Assembly (NCBI RefSeq): GCF_000835495.1 | Contig: NW_015622544.1 | Coordinates: forward strand, 1,888,855 to 1,952,854 | DNA: 64,000 bases | Reading direction: 5' to 3' | Source of the DNA: Cladophialophora immunda | Taxonomy: Eukaryota; Ascomycota; Eurotiomycetes; Chaetothyriales; Herpotrichiellaceae | Shown here: piece after piece, positions 22,492 through 34,954 of the stretch | Layout: the number at the start of each line of letters is the position of its first letter | Numbering within the stretch: position 1 is the stretch's first letter | The notes under the pieces: model-generated | Databases searched by the model: none | Told to the model about the DNA's origin: nothing | Seen by the model: the letters and a program-made list of their open reading frames with translations, nothing else | Position numbers and translations under genes: made by a program

Positions 22492-25194
22492 TTAGGCTGC
22501 TGCTACCTGAGTGGCATATCGAACCGCATGTTGATCCACTCTCAGGCTGTCTCTCTCCCCAGAAATAAAGACTTGAATAATGTCCGCAAACCGCAGTGAG
22601 ATACCAGTTGTCCCTAGTCGGCGGAGAATGCATTCGATGACGCAAAGGGTATTGGCTTTCATTTCGGCAACATTTGCGGCCAGAATCTTCGGCAGAGCAG
22701 TAAGAGTTTCATCCAGTATGTGTGGCACCGGGTAAATGTTGGTAGAATCCATATTTTTCCCTTCACGAAGTAGCTGAATCTCGGGCAGTGAATTTAGTGG
22801 CTCGAACATCCGATCCGGGAAAGATGGTGCCCATGACACGGATACCGAAGAACTCTCTGGTAGATATAGCATATAGCAGTACCAACAGATCGCGGCCGAG
22901 AAGAGAATCCGTGGCGTATGAATAGCGACAAGTGCACCCATGTTTGTTGATACAATCAGATTTTGCAGGAACAGAGCGTGGAGCAGGCACCTTTTAGAGT
23001 CAAGCGACGTAATCCAGGACAGCACTGACTCGCGGACCGATGGAGGAACTTCGCTACCTTCTTTGCCGATCGCAACCTCGAGAATATTGAGATCCGTGCT
23101 CAGGGTGAGGAAGTTGTAATGCCATAGAGGAAGCAAGCTGAACGGAGCTTCCGTCTGCAATGAAGGGTCGTGCGACATTTTGAAGGCCTTCGGGGTGGAC
23201 GCGTACCACGTGAGAAGGTCGGACTCGAATTTGCTCACCATACTGAAAGAGAGGAGATCCAGATGTCGGCATTCGCAAATCGACGCGCTGATACCAGAAA
23301 GGCCGTTATACACGTTCAATATGTTGCGATACTTCAAACCTCTTTGCAACAGAGGATTTGACTGACTCTCACTACCAGTACCTCCTTGCCCAACATTGAA
23401 AGAACCAGTGATTTCGCTTCGATAATTTGAGGTCCCGAATTGCCTGTCTCTTTGTTCCGCTCGGAGCAAAGAAGCCCATGTAGATGCAGATGGAGCGCAA
23501 AAGAGCTCTGATGAGGAGACCGTTGGTATATGTCCGGCGTTGTGACGGAAGACCGGCTCATGGTGAAACAGTGCCGCGATCTCGGCGTCATGGATATAAA
23601 GTAGCACAGCGACCCTTCTCAGCTCTTCCTGCGTGACCCACGTCCTCCATGCTTTGTCCAGAGCCTCATTAGAGAGATCGTCGGGGAGATGAAAGGGTGG
23701 TGCCGGAGTAAACAACTTGTGGTGACGGGCAAGCGCAATGAGTGACCCGTGGTAGGCCGCGGCCGTCGCTCGGTGAGCAGGATCACCTGACAACAGTGCG
23801 TAAGTCTGCCCGATCATAGAAGCCTTCACGAGGTTCCAAGTTTGATCAGTGGCTCGAGGAAGGGCTCTCTCCCAGGGCGCAACGAGGATAGCCTTGTTCA
23901 CCCGCTCAAAGAGCATGGACCCTGTTTTGGCAGACATCTCGGAGCCGAGGGACAGACACCCTGCCGAACAAATAGAGAGTACCAACAGTGCGTTGCTGTG
24001 CGTTGGTCGAAAGGTTGGGCTATGTATGAGAGGTAGGGCGACATTGAATCGGGTAAAAAACAGATGTATACACAGATTCATGAAGTCAATAGAGGGCAGC
24101 GGCTCGTCCCGCAGTGTTGGACGCAGCTTTTTTGCCATCTTTACACGGTATATTTCGTCGATGTTGTCGAGAGACGTCGTAGCTATTTCCCTTGGAGTCC
24201 CCGTCCCAGAATCTGGAACGGGCTCGTTTTCTGTGCCGGAAACTTGGATATACCAGATTTGTCTTAGATCGAGGACGGCTGGTCGAAGTTTGGGTTTCTC
24301 CGTCTTGTGGTGATGCGGCGATCCAAGGTTCGCGTCATGATGCCTATATTGTGGTTCGTGAAGAGTATTGCTGAAACCCATGTTTTCGAAGATGGTAAAG
24401 TCGAAGTCGTCTTCCAGGAGCCATTGTCCAGAGTGCACATCAGTAAGTTGCTCTACGAATGGATGTGTCTCCAGAGGTCCATTGAAACCGAAGTGATTAG
24501 CTTCTGCAATTAGAGTGGCGTCAGCTCCGGCTATCGTGGATGCTGGGAGCATGTTCGTTGCCATTTGAGGTTGACCGAAGGTTACACCCGGGTGAAGGCT
24601 GTCTTGTAAAGTTCGCATTGATCCTGCCGGATTGCTTGAAAGATCTTGCGATGGAGACATTTCTGGGAAAGTTGAGAGGACCACGGCTCCAGGGTCTTGC
24701 ACATTCTCATGATGGCCATAGCCTAACGATTTGGATGACGGATGCGATGCCGGCGTTGGTTGGTTGTCGTACGAACAGGTCGCTGGTCCCTCGAGATTCG
24801 TGGATCTGGAAGTCGCAGTAGAATTACCGGAGGGAGATGCGTCTTGATACACTGTTGGAGGTGCCTCATTCGCAGTTCCTTTCGTGCCGGAACCCGCAAT
24901 ATTCGACTCTTGCCTGTGGATTCTTGCATGACGGAGTAGCGTGTCGCTTTCAGGGTTAGTGATGACCCCCGATGAGGAGGTAGACTTCACCTACTGGCGC
25001 GGATACGCCTTGCGGCATATGTGACAGCGGAATGGCTTCTCCTTGGTGTGAGATCGAATATGCCGATGAAAATGGTCGGCTTTGTAGAACTCCCGGGAGC
25101 AATATGGACACTTTTTCCCTTTTCCTGTTCTAATTGCAACGGGCTGTTCAGTCTGCAGCCCAGGCTCCGGATTGGTTGTGGGAGTAGTTGCCAT
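22492..25194 (-). CDS. C2H2 zinc-finger transcription factor with fungal-specific regulatory domain
   Basis: Two exons: 25194-24995 and 24946-22492, joined by a 48-nt intron with a CACTAAC branch site; 884 residues. The first finger, CPYCSREFYKADHFHRHIRSH, and the second, beginning RCHICRKAYP, are tandem C2H2 fingers near the N-terminus; the second is completed only by splicing, which restores the His pair in LLRHARIH. The remainder is a fungal_trans-like middle homology region (for example CIHLFFTRFNVALPLIHSPT) typical of nuclear regulators that control metabolic genes. The TAG visible at the end of the first frame lies inside the intron. The gene sits directly downstream of the FAD monooxygenase on the same strand, 786 bp away, so a pathway-specific regulator is a reasonable inference. 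The DNA target is unknown. Confidence 0.9.
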
Positions 25195-25980
25195 CGCTTG
25201 CCTGTAGTGTAACTAGCTGAGCTTCGAACGAACGGCCGTTTGGGCGAAGACGGCCTGCATGGAGATATGACAGTCTCTGTTGAATGCTGTGCAAGTTGGG
25301 TTGGGCGTCTGCCCAACGACCAAGCTGATGATCGAAGGATCGGGGCGGTTTTCGAGCGGCGGTTCTCGCACAGATAAAGCAGAGCAAAGGCCAAGGTTTG
25401 CTGACACTTCGACGTGGCGGACGGCAAATAAGATTTCGATGTGAAGGATTGTGGAAGCAAGCTGGAGTACTGTTTAAGCCGAGTATGGGGTGCCCTCGCC
25501 GGCGCGGAGAAGCCGTACTGTAGATCAGGATTCAAGGCCCAATGCTCGCCTATAGGAAGCTAGTCGGGCGAATATCGTCCCGCAACAAGGCTGATGGCGC
25601 TCCCACATGTCGCTAAACCTTCGGCTGGTCCGGGTATGCGTAGGAGATCCCTTTGAAGGCGGCTTCAGACATGCCGGCTTTGACCGTGTTTGTTTGCCTT
25701 GCTGCTCTTTGGGCTGTTCCTTGTGGCGACCAGGTGTCAAGGATGTGGAAAGAGCTATAGGCTGAGTGCCTTGCAATGGCTTTGGTTCGAGCCGTGCAAT
25801 ACTGAGATCACTTAAAAAATCGCTTTATGGATGTTTGCAATATTGTATATGGATATCAAATGGCGCCTGAGGAGATTGTGCTTAAAGATGCTGAGTGCGG
25901 AACGAGACTCTGCGTGAAAGTCTCCAAACAAATTTCCTATCGACATCACCCGTCTAGTTGATATCAGATGTTGAGCCCAT
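25195..25980. other. Intergenic region upstream of the transcription factor
   Basis: Holds the promoter of the transcription factor and the 3' flank of the monooxygenase. Short open frames here show no motif. Nothing else recognised. Confidence 0.6.
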
Positions 25981-28109
25981 CTATCGCTTAGCACCGTGCG
26001 GGTTTGTTGCTTTTTTAGAAGACCCAAACAACGTTTGAGGGATGCGTTCGCAAGCAGTGATGAGCTCTGCGCCAGTGTGACAGGCGGCAAACACAAATCG
26101 GTCTGGACGGATCAAAACGTATTTCCTCCCCCCAACATCCTTTTTAATTCGATACATGTCGTATCCGGTCGGGTAGGGCCGGTTTCTGCAAAGGTCTGAT
26201 GCGGCAAATTCGTCCCCAGTTGCTATACGATACACGTTTTGCTGGGGAATATCCGACGAGGTATTTGTTTGACGATGCTCGAGCGATGGCGAATGGATCA
26301 GAAAGAAAGCAGAGTTCCTGCGGATTTCGTTGTGGGAGGCTTCCTCTAGGTCCATGTCTCTGAGTTCCGACCACGCTTTCTGGGCCTGCTCGATATTGTC
26401 AATCACGACGACGAGTCGCAGCAGAGCACCAGCCCTTGGTCCATTGAGTAACACGTCATCTGTAAATTGGACCTGTGCGACTTGATCTTTGGTCGAGGGG
26501 TAAACCGGACAACAGTACACTTGTGGCAAACAACGTCCGCCTGCTAGGTCTGGAAGGAATGCCATTCCGGGGCTGAATGTGTACCGTTGCATGCCGTTTG
26601 CGCGTGGACCTAGCTCGAGCTTGTGTCTCAGACTGGGGACAAGTTGCATCAACCACAGGATCCAATCCCTGAGAAAGATCTTGGTGGGATTTCGGGCCGT
26701 TGTGAGATTCCCGTTGGCAACAGTAGCGGCAAGAGAGCGGTCCAGCTGCTGCTTTCGTTCTAAAAACCACCCGTTGAAGAGGGTTTCATAGCTTCCATCA
26801 AAATCGGGACGACAGGCTAGTGCCAGCCTCCATGCAATACCTGATGCGTCTCTAAATCCGGAGACAATACCTTGGCCGCCGACTATGTCTGTCAGCACGA
26901 TTTTTAAGTTTGTGCTCGTCAAATACGTACACGGAGGCATGACATGGGCTGCATCACCACATAGTATCACTCTATCGACAGCCCACTGGTTACAGCTTCG
27001 AGCGGCAAAAGTGAAAGGCCTCGATCGCAGAACGTGGATGCAGTCAATCGGATACTGCACAGCATCTTTCAAACTGCTCGGTTTCGTATAAGTGGCAGGC
27101 GCAGACACCTCGCTAGATGGACTGTCGGAGACTTACCCGTATTCCGTGCCTGGGTGAGTCAGGTATGGTAGGACGATTTCGGACGTCTTCTCCCAAGTAG
27201 CCATTTCCTGTGGATCTTCTCCCTTGTCCACCACGAATTCGAATCTCCAGAGTCTGTCGCACCGTGGGCCGAAGCTTCCACAGACCGAGGGTCTGTCAGG
27301 ATTGCCAATGAATCGAAAATTTGGCGGAAAAAATTTGTCGTAGACTTGTTCAGGGGTGTAGTTCAGTTTCCACAGGGGAAAGGTTGGGTGTGTCTCTTGG
27401 GTAGGGAGGTCCATGTGCCAGTTCATTGCTACCCACGTCTCCTGATACTCGTAGCTAGCATCTTGTCAGTTGTGCCTGGTGTGCCTGCTACGGTAAATTT
27501 GTCTTACCCAGAAAGTGTTTGGAGAGAGACTCCTTTTGGTTCCAGATAGCGCTTGCGTGTAAATCCAGTTTTCCCATCTGCTCCCACGAAGAACTTTCCC
27601 TGGATGATGCGCTGTGTGCCGTCGTTGTCGATGTACTGTGCTCTAACAAAGTCCTTGCCTTCTTCGATATCCACAATCGTCGACCCCAGGCGCAGCTGGG
27701 AGCCGGGACAGCCGTTTGCAGCCATGCGAATATGCTTTTCCATTACAGGCTGTTTGTGACAGATAGCAGCGACGTGGCCAGTGCCTCCTTCAGTGGTGCC
27801 TAGGTTCATTCTCAGGAATGGCTTGGTCATGAGCCCATGCTTTCCAGATGTAAACAAGGTCCATCCAATATGTTGTCCGATTTCGCCGTGGACCTGCTCA
27901 TACAAACCCAGTTCCTGCAGGAGCCGAATCCCGTCCTCATCTAGAGCGATGCCACGTGGGTCTGTCACGATTTCCTGCTCTTTCTCCAAGACAACATTCT
28001 TGATGGACATTCGACCTAGAAGTGCACTTAGGAGTGCGCCCGTTGGCCCACATCCACATATTATCACATCTGTGGTCTCGAAACCCTCGTTTTGTCCTTG
28101 GGAAGCCAT
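25981..28109 (-). CDS. FAD-dependent aromatic monooxygenase (TfdB/phenol 2-monooxygenase type)
   Basis: Four exons: 28109-27508, 27454-27137, 27073-26931 and 26882-25981; introns of 53, 63 and 48 nt; 654 residues. The N-terminal Rossmann fingerprint is DVIICGCGPTGALLSALLGR, the middle DG motif is FFVGADGKTGFTRK, and the second FAD-contact motif, GDAAHVMPPFGGQG, is completed only after removing the third intron. The long C-terminal part (about 200 residues ending in KATNPHGAKR) corresponds to the thioredoxin-like domain of phenol hydroxylases. The family hydroxylates phenolic or other aromatic rings using NAD(P)H and O2; the substrate is not predictable. An alternative start 13 codons upstream exists; the MASQ start puts the FAD motif at the usual distance. 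It is probably regulated with, or by, the adjacent transcription factor. Confidence 0.9.
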
Positions 28110-29326
28110 TTTATCAGTCTCGTTGAGTGCTGAAGGCTCAAAAAGCAAAGCACTGTGTCGAACACAAGAACATGGAAGGGAAGGATGAGTTCTTATATAA
28201 TGGGTTCTTTGACCAAAGGAATGGTTCTAAGCTTTCGCGTGAGTCCACTGATCTCAAAAAAGTGTCCTGACACAAACAAGGGAGTTGACGGGGTAAGGGT
28301 CAATGGCCAGATAACCATCCCTACCCAGATTGTGGTGTTGCGGGTCTCATCTCAGATCGAACCACGAAGGACTGCTATGTATCATGGGCTGGAATAGGAT
28401 GTGAACGCGCCGAGGTGTACTGCATCCAAGGCTTTTCTCTCATGATGGGGGCGCCTCCAGAGGTGGGACAGACTTCTCGTGTCTGTCGACCTGGAGGATA
28501 TGATCCGTGTGCGGGACGCTAAAATGCGGGGACATGCTGGGGATGCGACGGGGCAAGGCTGTCATTCACGAGTATTAGCTTCCAAGGAGCTGCACAGCAA
28601 AATCCATACTACCCCTAATGCAGGGCAGCTGGCAGACCTGCTGAATGGAGACACGCAGTCCTTGGCCTAAGCTCAAGGGTGCGTATAAGCTATTGCACGT
28701 GAAGAAGTCCTGTCCAGGATCTCATGTCCGAGTGCGTAGGAGGTATAGAACATGGCTGGGGGAAACTAGCGTCATTTGTATAGATATCGGACGAGGACAG
28801 GACAACGACTGGCGGTGCTGCGTATACTTGGCATTCCAATCCTGAAGCCCGTGCGAGAAAGGTGATCTGAATTCCTCGTAGAGACGATGAGGACGATATC
28901 GCGGCGGCTTAGCTCGAGTCATGGTCCACGTACAGAAGACTGGCGCCAAGATTGCTCGCGAGTCATGAGACTGAATGGAAGGCGCAGTTAACGCTGTGCC
29001 ATATCAATCAGAGTGACTCAAACGACAGTGACAATCCATTGCCTCAGCGAAGCAGCCACACCCTCTAAGAATAAATCGTCGCGACTATTGTGCACCGCAC
29101 CCTTGACATACCATTTCTCCTATCACGCGCTGTCGCTCCGTTTCACGTAAACTGCGGTCCTAACGCCTCTTCAGACATCCTTCCACGACTTGCTCTTTGT
29201 CTGGTCTTCAGTTCCACCCTCTTGCCAGACCTTGCCTGCGGGTTGTTGAAGATTGGGCTCTCCGAGACTGTTGTGGTCCAGACCTTTTGATCTGCCCTCT
29301 GCGGCGAGGTGAAACATACCTTTGCG
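28110..29326. other. Divergent intergenic region between the monooxygenase and UBC13
   Basis: About 1.2 kb serving as promoter region for two divergently transcribed genes. Apart from the TATA-like element on the monooxygenase side, I see no gene, repeat or RNA. Confidence 0.6.
28194..28200 (-). promoter_or_regulatory. TATA-like element of the FAD monooxygenase
   Basis: TATATAA-type sequence about 85-90 bp before the chosen start codon, which fits a core promoter. Based on sequence and position only. Confidence 0.45.
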
Positions 29327-29940
29327 ATGGCGCTGCCAAAAAGAATCGTGAAAGAGACGGAGAGGTTGATGGCAGAGCCGTAGGTCCTTTCCTGGCCCTT
29401 GAACTGAGTGGAGCCCAACTAAGTCTTCCAAGTGTCCCGGGGATCAGCGCGGTGCCTCACGAAGACAATCTGCGGTACTTTGATGTCAGCATACATGGCC
29501 CATCCCAATCCCCATATGAAGGTAAGTCGGTATATCACCAGCGCTCTGGCGAGGCGGGGCTGACTCTCTGCAGGCGGCGTCTTCAAGCTTGAACTCTTCC
29601 TACCGGACGACTATCCGATGACCCCTCCCAAGATCAGATTTCTGACCAAGATATACCATCCAAACATTGACAAGCTCGGTCGCATCTGCTTGGATGTATT
29701 GAAGAGTGAGTTCCTTTTTCCCGTGGGTTGGACTGGGTTGGACCAGGACTGATCTTTTGTCAAGGCAACTGGTCGCCCGCTCTCCAGATCAGAACGATTC
29801 TTCTTTCAATTCAGGCTTTGCTAGGCGCTCCAAACCCGGATGACCCTTTGGCGAATGATGTTGCTCAGCGGTGGAAGGAGGACCAAGAGGCTGCGATCCA
29901 AACAGCTAGAGAGTGGACCAAAACCTATGCCATGCCGTGA
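29327..29940 (+). CDS. Ubiquitin-conjugating enzyme E2, Ubc13 type
   Basis: Four exons: 29327-29379, 29433-29521, 29574-29705 and 29765-29940; 149 residues, the usual size. The E2 core is clear: [14 protein letters not shown] at the N-terminus, the [16 protein letters not shown] segment with the active-site Cys and the preceding HPN tripeptide, then [18 protein letters not shown] and [12 protein letters not shown]. This pattern is that of Ubc13, which pairs with Mms2 to build Lys63-linked ubiquitin chains in post-replication DNA repair; the partner is not in this window. Ends in TYAMP. Other E2 types (Ubc4/5) have a different loop after the active site, so I am confident in the Ubc13 assignment. 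Confidence 0.93.
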
Positions 29941-30542
29941 TTGCAACTCTCACTTTTGATGATCCAGGTCGAAGGAAAGGTTTCCGAAAACGGAGAATTC
30001 GATGAAGATGTAGCGTGGGACGATCGACGATCAGATGAGCATTCAGCCTTGACGCAATGACCAGAGAAGAAAGGTCCCTGCCTTTCATTTCTCTAAGCAC
30101 GATGGACTCTTACTATCGAATGATGAATACAATAGAAGATTCCTTGGTTTGAGGTTGTTGACCATGCATTATGGTGAGTCGTGCTCTGGATTCTTTCTGT
30201 ACCTGCCTTTGAAACCTCTCTCATGGAATAGACTCCATGTCGTCCGCTGTTGTTCGTCCCTTTTTTCCGAAACGGTGTGCGTCCTGTCGCCTCGGTCTCT
30301 GTCGTTCATTATGTGTCGTCCATCCTGGCCACTTGACGGCTGTTCTCGATGTCTGTTTGGCACGGCAAGGCGACATCATCGCCTCAAGAAAGCGGCTGGA
30401 GACTGGTGCGCGCCATTGGTCGATTTTGTACCCGCCGCTGACGCTCGGCGTGAACTGGAGCTACATTTGAGATGAAACTGTTGATCTAAAAACACGCTGT
30501 TCTTCTTCTCTTTCGCATTCATCAATATCAAAGACGTCCACC
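29941..30542. other. Intergenic region between UBC13 and the Cys-rich gene
   Basis: 3' flank of UBC13 and promoter/leader of the next plus-strand gene. No gene recognised. Confidence 0.6.
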
Positions 30543-32350
30543 ATGGAGCAGAGCCGGTGGAGTCTTGACTCCGATGAGATGGCCTCGTGCCTACCCTCGC
30601 GGCCATCAACGCCGCAGGCCGTCAAGGCTCTTCTTCGCTCCCCGGGGTCCCCCTTGAGGACTCTGGGGAAGAAGTTGAGCCAGACGGCCTTGTCTGTGCG
30701 GAGCCGAAAGGCTTCGCCAGACAGAGGGGACGGTACGAGGCTGAATGATCACGTGAGTGATTCTTCACGTCCTGTCGCACCCCTCTACAACAGACGTAGA
30801 GGAGGGTCTTTTAGGCCCTTGTCCATTGTGACTGGACAGCCGTTTGAATTTGATGTGAATCTGGCAATGGAAATTGTCCAAAACCACTCAAATTGCGCCT
30901 CTCCGACCCGCGACCCTGTCAAGCAAAGTCGCTCCCCCAAAGGCATGAAAGTCCTACGAGAAGACGACGCAAAGACAATCAAACCTACTCCGTCTCTCGC
31001 CATGCCACTGCCGGGCCTCTCAGCTCAACCTGGCGCTGTGCCACCCTCATCTCCTCCAGTGAATGCCAACAATGGCCACATTCTCACACCCAAGCGGCAC
31101 AAAGTCATCGAACGACCCTTCCACCATCTGACGAGAATCCCAGCACCAGACATCAGCCAGCATCCAATGAACCAACCAAATCCCTTTTCCTCCACGAGTG
31201 ACGCGCCGTCGCTGCTCACCACGTCCAAGAAAGAAGAAATCAAGCGGATGGTGAGAGAAGCTAGACGACGGTTCGACGAGAAGGAGCGCGAAGCTGAGCG
31301 TGAAGAGGCGGAACGTGAAAAAGCTGAACATGAAGCTCGGCTGAAAAACAGAATCAAGTTCGACACACTGCCAAAACCAGGGAACGCGTTCGTCAGAGGT
31401 AGTCACGACAATGGCAAGGTCCAGGACAGCCCATTCAGCGCGAAGCCCATCGGCACGGAAGACTCTATGAGTCCAAATCCACCGGAGCCGTTTGCTTGTC
31501 GACCCATCTTGCCTCGTTCGATGCCACGACAAAGCTCTGATGCTGCCAACACCTACGATCTCAGCAGGAACCTGTCAACATTCCAAATTGGTACCGAGAA
31601 CGTCCAGACTGATATCTTCAACGTCTCCAATGAAGGCTCACCCATGGCTGGCGCATCTACTCCAGGCAGGACTCCCTTCGACAGCAGCAAGCCGGTCGTT
31701 ACCCCAGTTTCGGACGGATTTGAGCAGAAGAAGACTGGTCTACGCAAGGTCACTGATTTGTTCAAGACAAAATCTGAGAGGCCTCAACCCGACTTCGCCT
31801 CGCCCAAGAATGTGGACATGCTTCACCGACCTGATCTTGTAAGTTCTCCCTTCACGGTCATTGCGGCAGCTTAACTGACAGCGAACACCAGGAACGTTAC
31901 TTGCGCACCACCACCAACAATTACAGTTATGACTATGATGATGGACAGCCATATCCACGTCACCCAAACACTAGCCGCGCCTGGCATTCTCGCAACCTCA
32001 AATGCACTACTTGCCTCGATCACTGCTGCGCCGTCTGCGGTCGCGCCTGCTGTGCCTACAAAGCCGCTGCGCTCGCCGTCAAGATCCAGAAGGACAATCC
32101 AGAATCCCTAAAGACGGCAGAAGAGAGACTTCTCCAGATTGCTTTCCTATTCCCATATGGCCAAGAAGCACCGACTTTTCTTCAATGCACCAAGGGTGGC
32201 GAAATCGGCTGCGGCAAGATGGTCTGTCCCGATTGCTGTGGAGAATGCCCCAATCCAATCTGCAAAGACATTCAGTGTCGAAAGTGCAAGAAGAACCCAT
32301 GGGCAGAATGCTTGTGGCATGATGAGGATATGAATCGCCGCGCTCTATGA
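30543..32350 (+). CDS. Conserved-looking fungal protein of unknown function with a C-terminal Cys-rich domain
   Basis: Two exons: 30543-31838 and 31892-32350; 584 residues. I do not recognise a named family. The first 430 residues are polar and probably disordered, rich in Ser and Pro, with a charged coiled-coil-like helix around residues 235-275 (KKEEIKRMVREARRRFDEKE). The second exon carries a compact domain with at least 17 cysteines, including CTTCLDHCCAVCGRACC and, further on, CGKMVCPDCCGECPNPIC then CRKCKK. The CxxC spacing and lack of a signal peptide suggest intracellular zinc binding rather than a secreted disulfide protein. The last residues are DMNRRAL. The gene precedes eL24 on the same strand. 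Function is unknown. Confidence 0.85.
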
Positions 32351-32834
32351 ACGGTTAAGACAAGATTTACCAGAATCAAGCTCATGGACATGAAGGTGAA
32401 CAGAACAATTGGGCTTTGGAACTCCTAACGAGCTTCTCTTGGATGACGGGACATCAGCGAGAGCCTCTGTGACAACATGATAAACATGTACTATTAGCTC
32501 AGAAACCTACCCATTGGAAGTAGGGCATTGACTCGAGTGATCTCGCCAGGGCGAGACAAATAAGACTGCGAACGGCAAGAGATCTGTGATACCCAATGAA
32601 AACCACATGTGCGATACAGAAAAGGGGTGTTGCAACTCCGATCACGTGCATAATTTTGAAGTCGCTGCGCTAGTGTGTTTGCAGTTGAACGTAGAATGAT
32701 TCTTGGCATTAGCTAAGGCGCACACTGCAGAATTGCAACTCCGCCGCAGACATTGAACGGCCGATTGCGTTACCAACTTTCATCCCACTCAACGAATTAT
32801 CGAAGAATAGGTACAGCATCAGTCGACCGTCAAG
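32351..32834. other. Intergenic region upstream of eL24
   Basis: 3' flank of the Cys-rich gene and promoter of the ribosomal protein gene. No gene recognised. Confidence 0.6.
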
Positions 32835-33598
32835 ATGCGTACCTACGACGATACCTTCAGCGCCACCAAGATCTACCCTGGCAAGGTCAGTACAACTCGC
32901 CCACTTTCCCCCGCGGTCAGCGAGTGCTCGCGCAGCCAGACGGCAGTGAAATTCGCACATCCTACGGACATGCCTGTTGCTGACATGGGAATTCGACATT
33001 CTACAGGGTAAGCTCTACGTCCGCGGCGACAGCAAGATCTTCCGATTCCAGAATGGCAAGACCGAGTCCCTTTTCTTGCAGCGCAAGAACCCAAGAAGAA
33101 TAGCCTGGACCATGCTCTACCGACGAATGCACAAGAAGGGTATCTCAGAGGTTAGTCACGAATCGAAAACATCGCTACCTATGACGGAATATTGGTGACA
33201 TTTGGGGATCTGTAAATTGAAATTTGATACGAGGAGGGACATCTGCTATTCAACCTGACTTTCTACCTCCGTACGTTCTGCTCAACGCCAGACCCACTAA
33301 CGTACCTGCCAAAATATAGGAAGTCGCCAAAAAACGCACCCGCCGCACAGTAAAACACCAGCGAGCCATCGTCGGCGCTTCTCTCGACGTGATCAAGGAA
33401 CGCCGCGCACAACGCCCGGAGGCCCGCGCCGCAGCTCGTCAAGCAGCGATTAAGGACGCCAAGGAGAAGAAGGCTGCCAGCGAAAGCAAGAAGAAGGCCG
33501 AGAAGGCGAAGAGCGCGGCGAACGCGGCGAGAGGCCAGATCACCAGCAAGCAGGGCGCTAAGGGAGCACCAAGCAAGGTGCAAGCAAAGAGCCGATAG
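32835..33598 (+). CDS. 60S ribosomal protein eL24
   Basis: Three exons: 32835-32885, 33007-33150 and 33320-33598; 157 residues. The spliced product begins [20 protein letters not shown] and continues [15 protein letters not shown], then [19 protein letters not shown], the signature of eL24. The C-terminal part is the usual Lys/Ala-rich tail. A cytosolic large-subunit component. The N-terminus begins directly with MRTYDD instead of the MK-x-E-x-C start of many eukaryotes, a form also seen in other filamentous ascomycetes. Introns of 121 and 169 nt are longer than most in this window, as is common for ribosomal protein genes. Confidence 0.95.
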
Positions 33599-34390
33599 AT
33601 GTTTTCGGTGGATCGGCGGATGGCGGAGACGGAGGATTGAAAGGGATTGGCAAAGTCATTTCTTCGACAAGGATGAAGGCAGACACCCTGGCAAATGGCT
33701 GGTGGGACCTTCGCAGTCAGTTCGATGGCGTCAATTGAAATGGGCTCACACGAAAGTTGACGAGATAAAAAGTGCTCTCAATAGAGAAGCGCCTGCTGCT
33801 CGTCTTGCTGCAAGGCACCCACATTGTCGGTGCGGCTCGGTGAGATGAGTGCTTCAAAAACAGGACAGGAATTGACAAGTCCAAATCATCACTGTTTCAG
33901 GCCCGCTTGTTGCTCTTCACGAGTCCCGCTCAATATGGGCATTTCTGATTTGTGACAATGATTCCCTTTCCACTGTGAAATCGTAGAACCCAAGCTAGAG
34001 GGCGTAACTATCCCTCCAACCATTTCCATCAACCTTTCTCACTTCACCCACTGACACGTCTTGCGTGTCGTCCCGGCGCCGCCCTCGATTTCCAACTTCC
34101 TCGCCCATGAGCCTAGTCCGCACTTCGCGCATGTTGGTGTAGCTTCGAAGCCGGCGTGCCCAATTTCCATAAGCACGGAATAAACCGTCTTCTATTCTTT
34201 CCCTAAGAGGCTCTTCAACAAGCCAGCCAGGCTTGTAACGCCCCAAGCGCTGATGGCGGGAGAGATGACAAGCTCATCCAACACCCAGAGCTATATGGGG
34301 ACGGTGAAGCGGAAGAAACTGGCGGAGTATGGTCTGGGACAATTTGACCAACCCCATCTCCAATATGCATCAGGAGACTATCCGGGTGCC
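33599..34390. other. Intergenic region between two convergent genes
   Basis: 3' flanks of eL24 and the DUF1770 gene. Short open frames without motif; nothing supported. Confidence 0.6.
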
Positions 34391-34954
34391 TCAATCCCCC
34401 AGGCTGGTTCCAAAGCGATCGACAAAGAAGTCCTCGACTCTTTGCAATACTTGTCTATCACTCTGTTCCTTCGCTTCCGCCTCAGGGACCTTCCAGTTAT
34501 TGACACCCCACCACCACTTCCTTACCTTTGCCCCCAAGGTCTGTCCCTGAAACTTGCTCCCACGGTTCCAGTGCCGCCACCCGAACATCAGCAAGTTCCA
34601 TAGTATCCCCTGCACCAACGGCAAAAACACTTGGTCCCGGATGGTGATGAAGGCGATTTTCCAATTCGAATCGGCGGATTTGATGCTGGCGAGGTAGGAC
34701 TGTTCGAAGCGGAAGTCGGGGATCGGAGGGAATGACCGGGATCTGGGACGGGGCCGGATGATGTCGCTGGGTAAAGTAGACTCAGAGCCGCTTGGGGAGT
34801 GAGAGCGAGAACGAGGAGGGGATATGGTCTCGACTTCGGCTGGCAGCTTTTTGGATGCGGCGGTCGAAGGGTTGATGTCGTGCTCCGGAGATGGGTCGTG
34901 CTTGATGTGGGCAGATTGTATCGTGGAAGCGATTTCTGTGGCAGCGGGGGCCAT
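34391..34954 (-). CDS. DUF1770-type fungal protein of unknown function
   Basis: Single exon of 187 residues. The first half is polar and Ser/Pro-rich (for example SPPRSRSHSPSGSE), and the second half is conserved-looking and aromatic: SDSNWKIAFITIRDQVFLP on the DUF1770 pattern, then WNLLMFGWRHWNRG and WWWGVNNWKVPEAEAK. From memory this matches the DUF1770 family of filamentous fungi. No catalytic motif is visible; one weakly hydrophobic stretch (QVFLPLVQGILWNLLMFGW) could be membrane-associated. The gene is divergent from adenosine kinase across about 340 bp. Function unknown. Confidence 0.75.
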   Translation of the reverse strand: MAPAATEIASTIQSAHIKHDPSPEHDINPSTAASKKLPAEVETISPPRSRSHSPSGSESTLPSDIIRPRPRSRSFPPIPDFRFEQSYLASIKSADSNWKIAFITIRDQVFLPLVQGILWNLLMFGWRHWNRGSKFQGQTLGAKVRKWWWGVNNWKVPEAEAKEQSDRQVLQRVEDFFVDRFGTSLGD

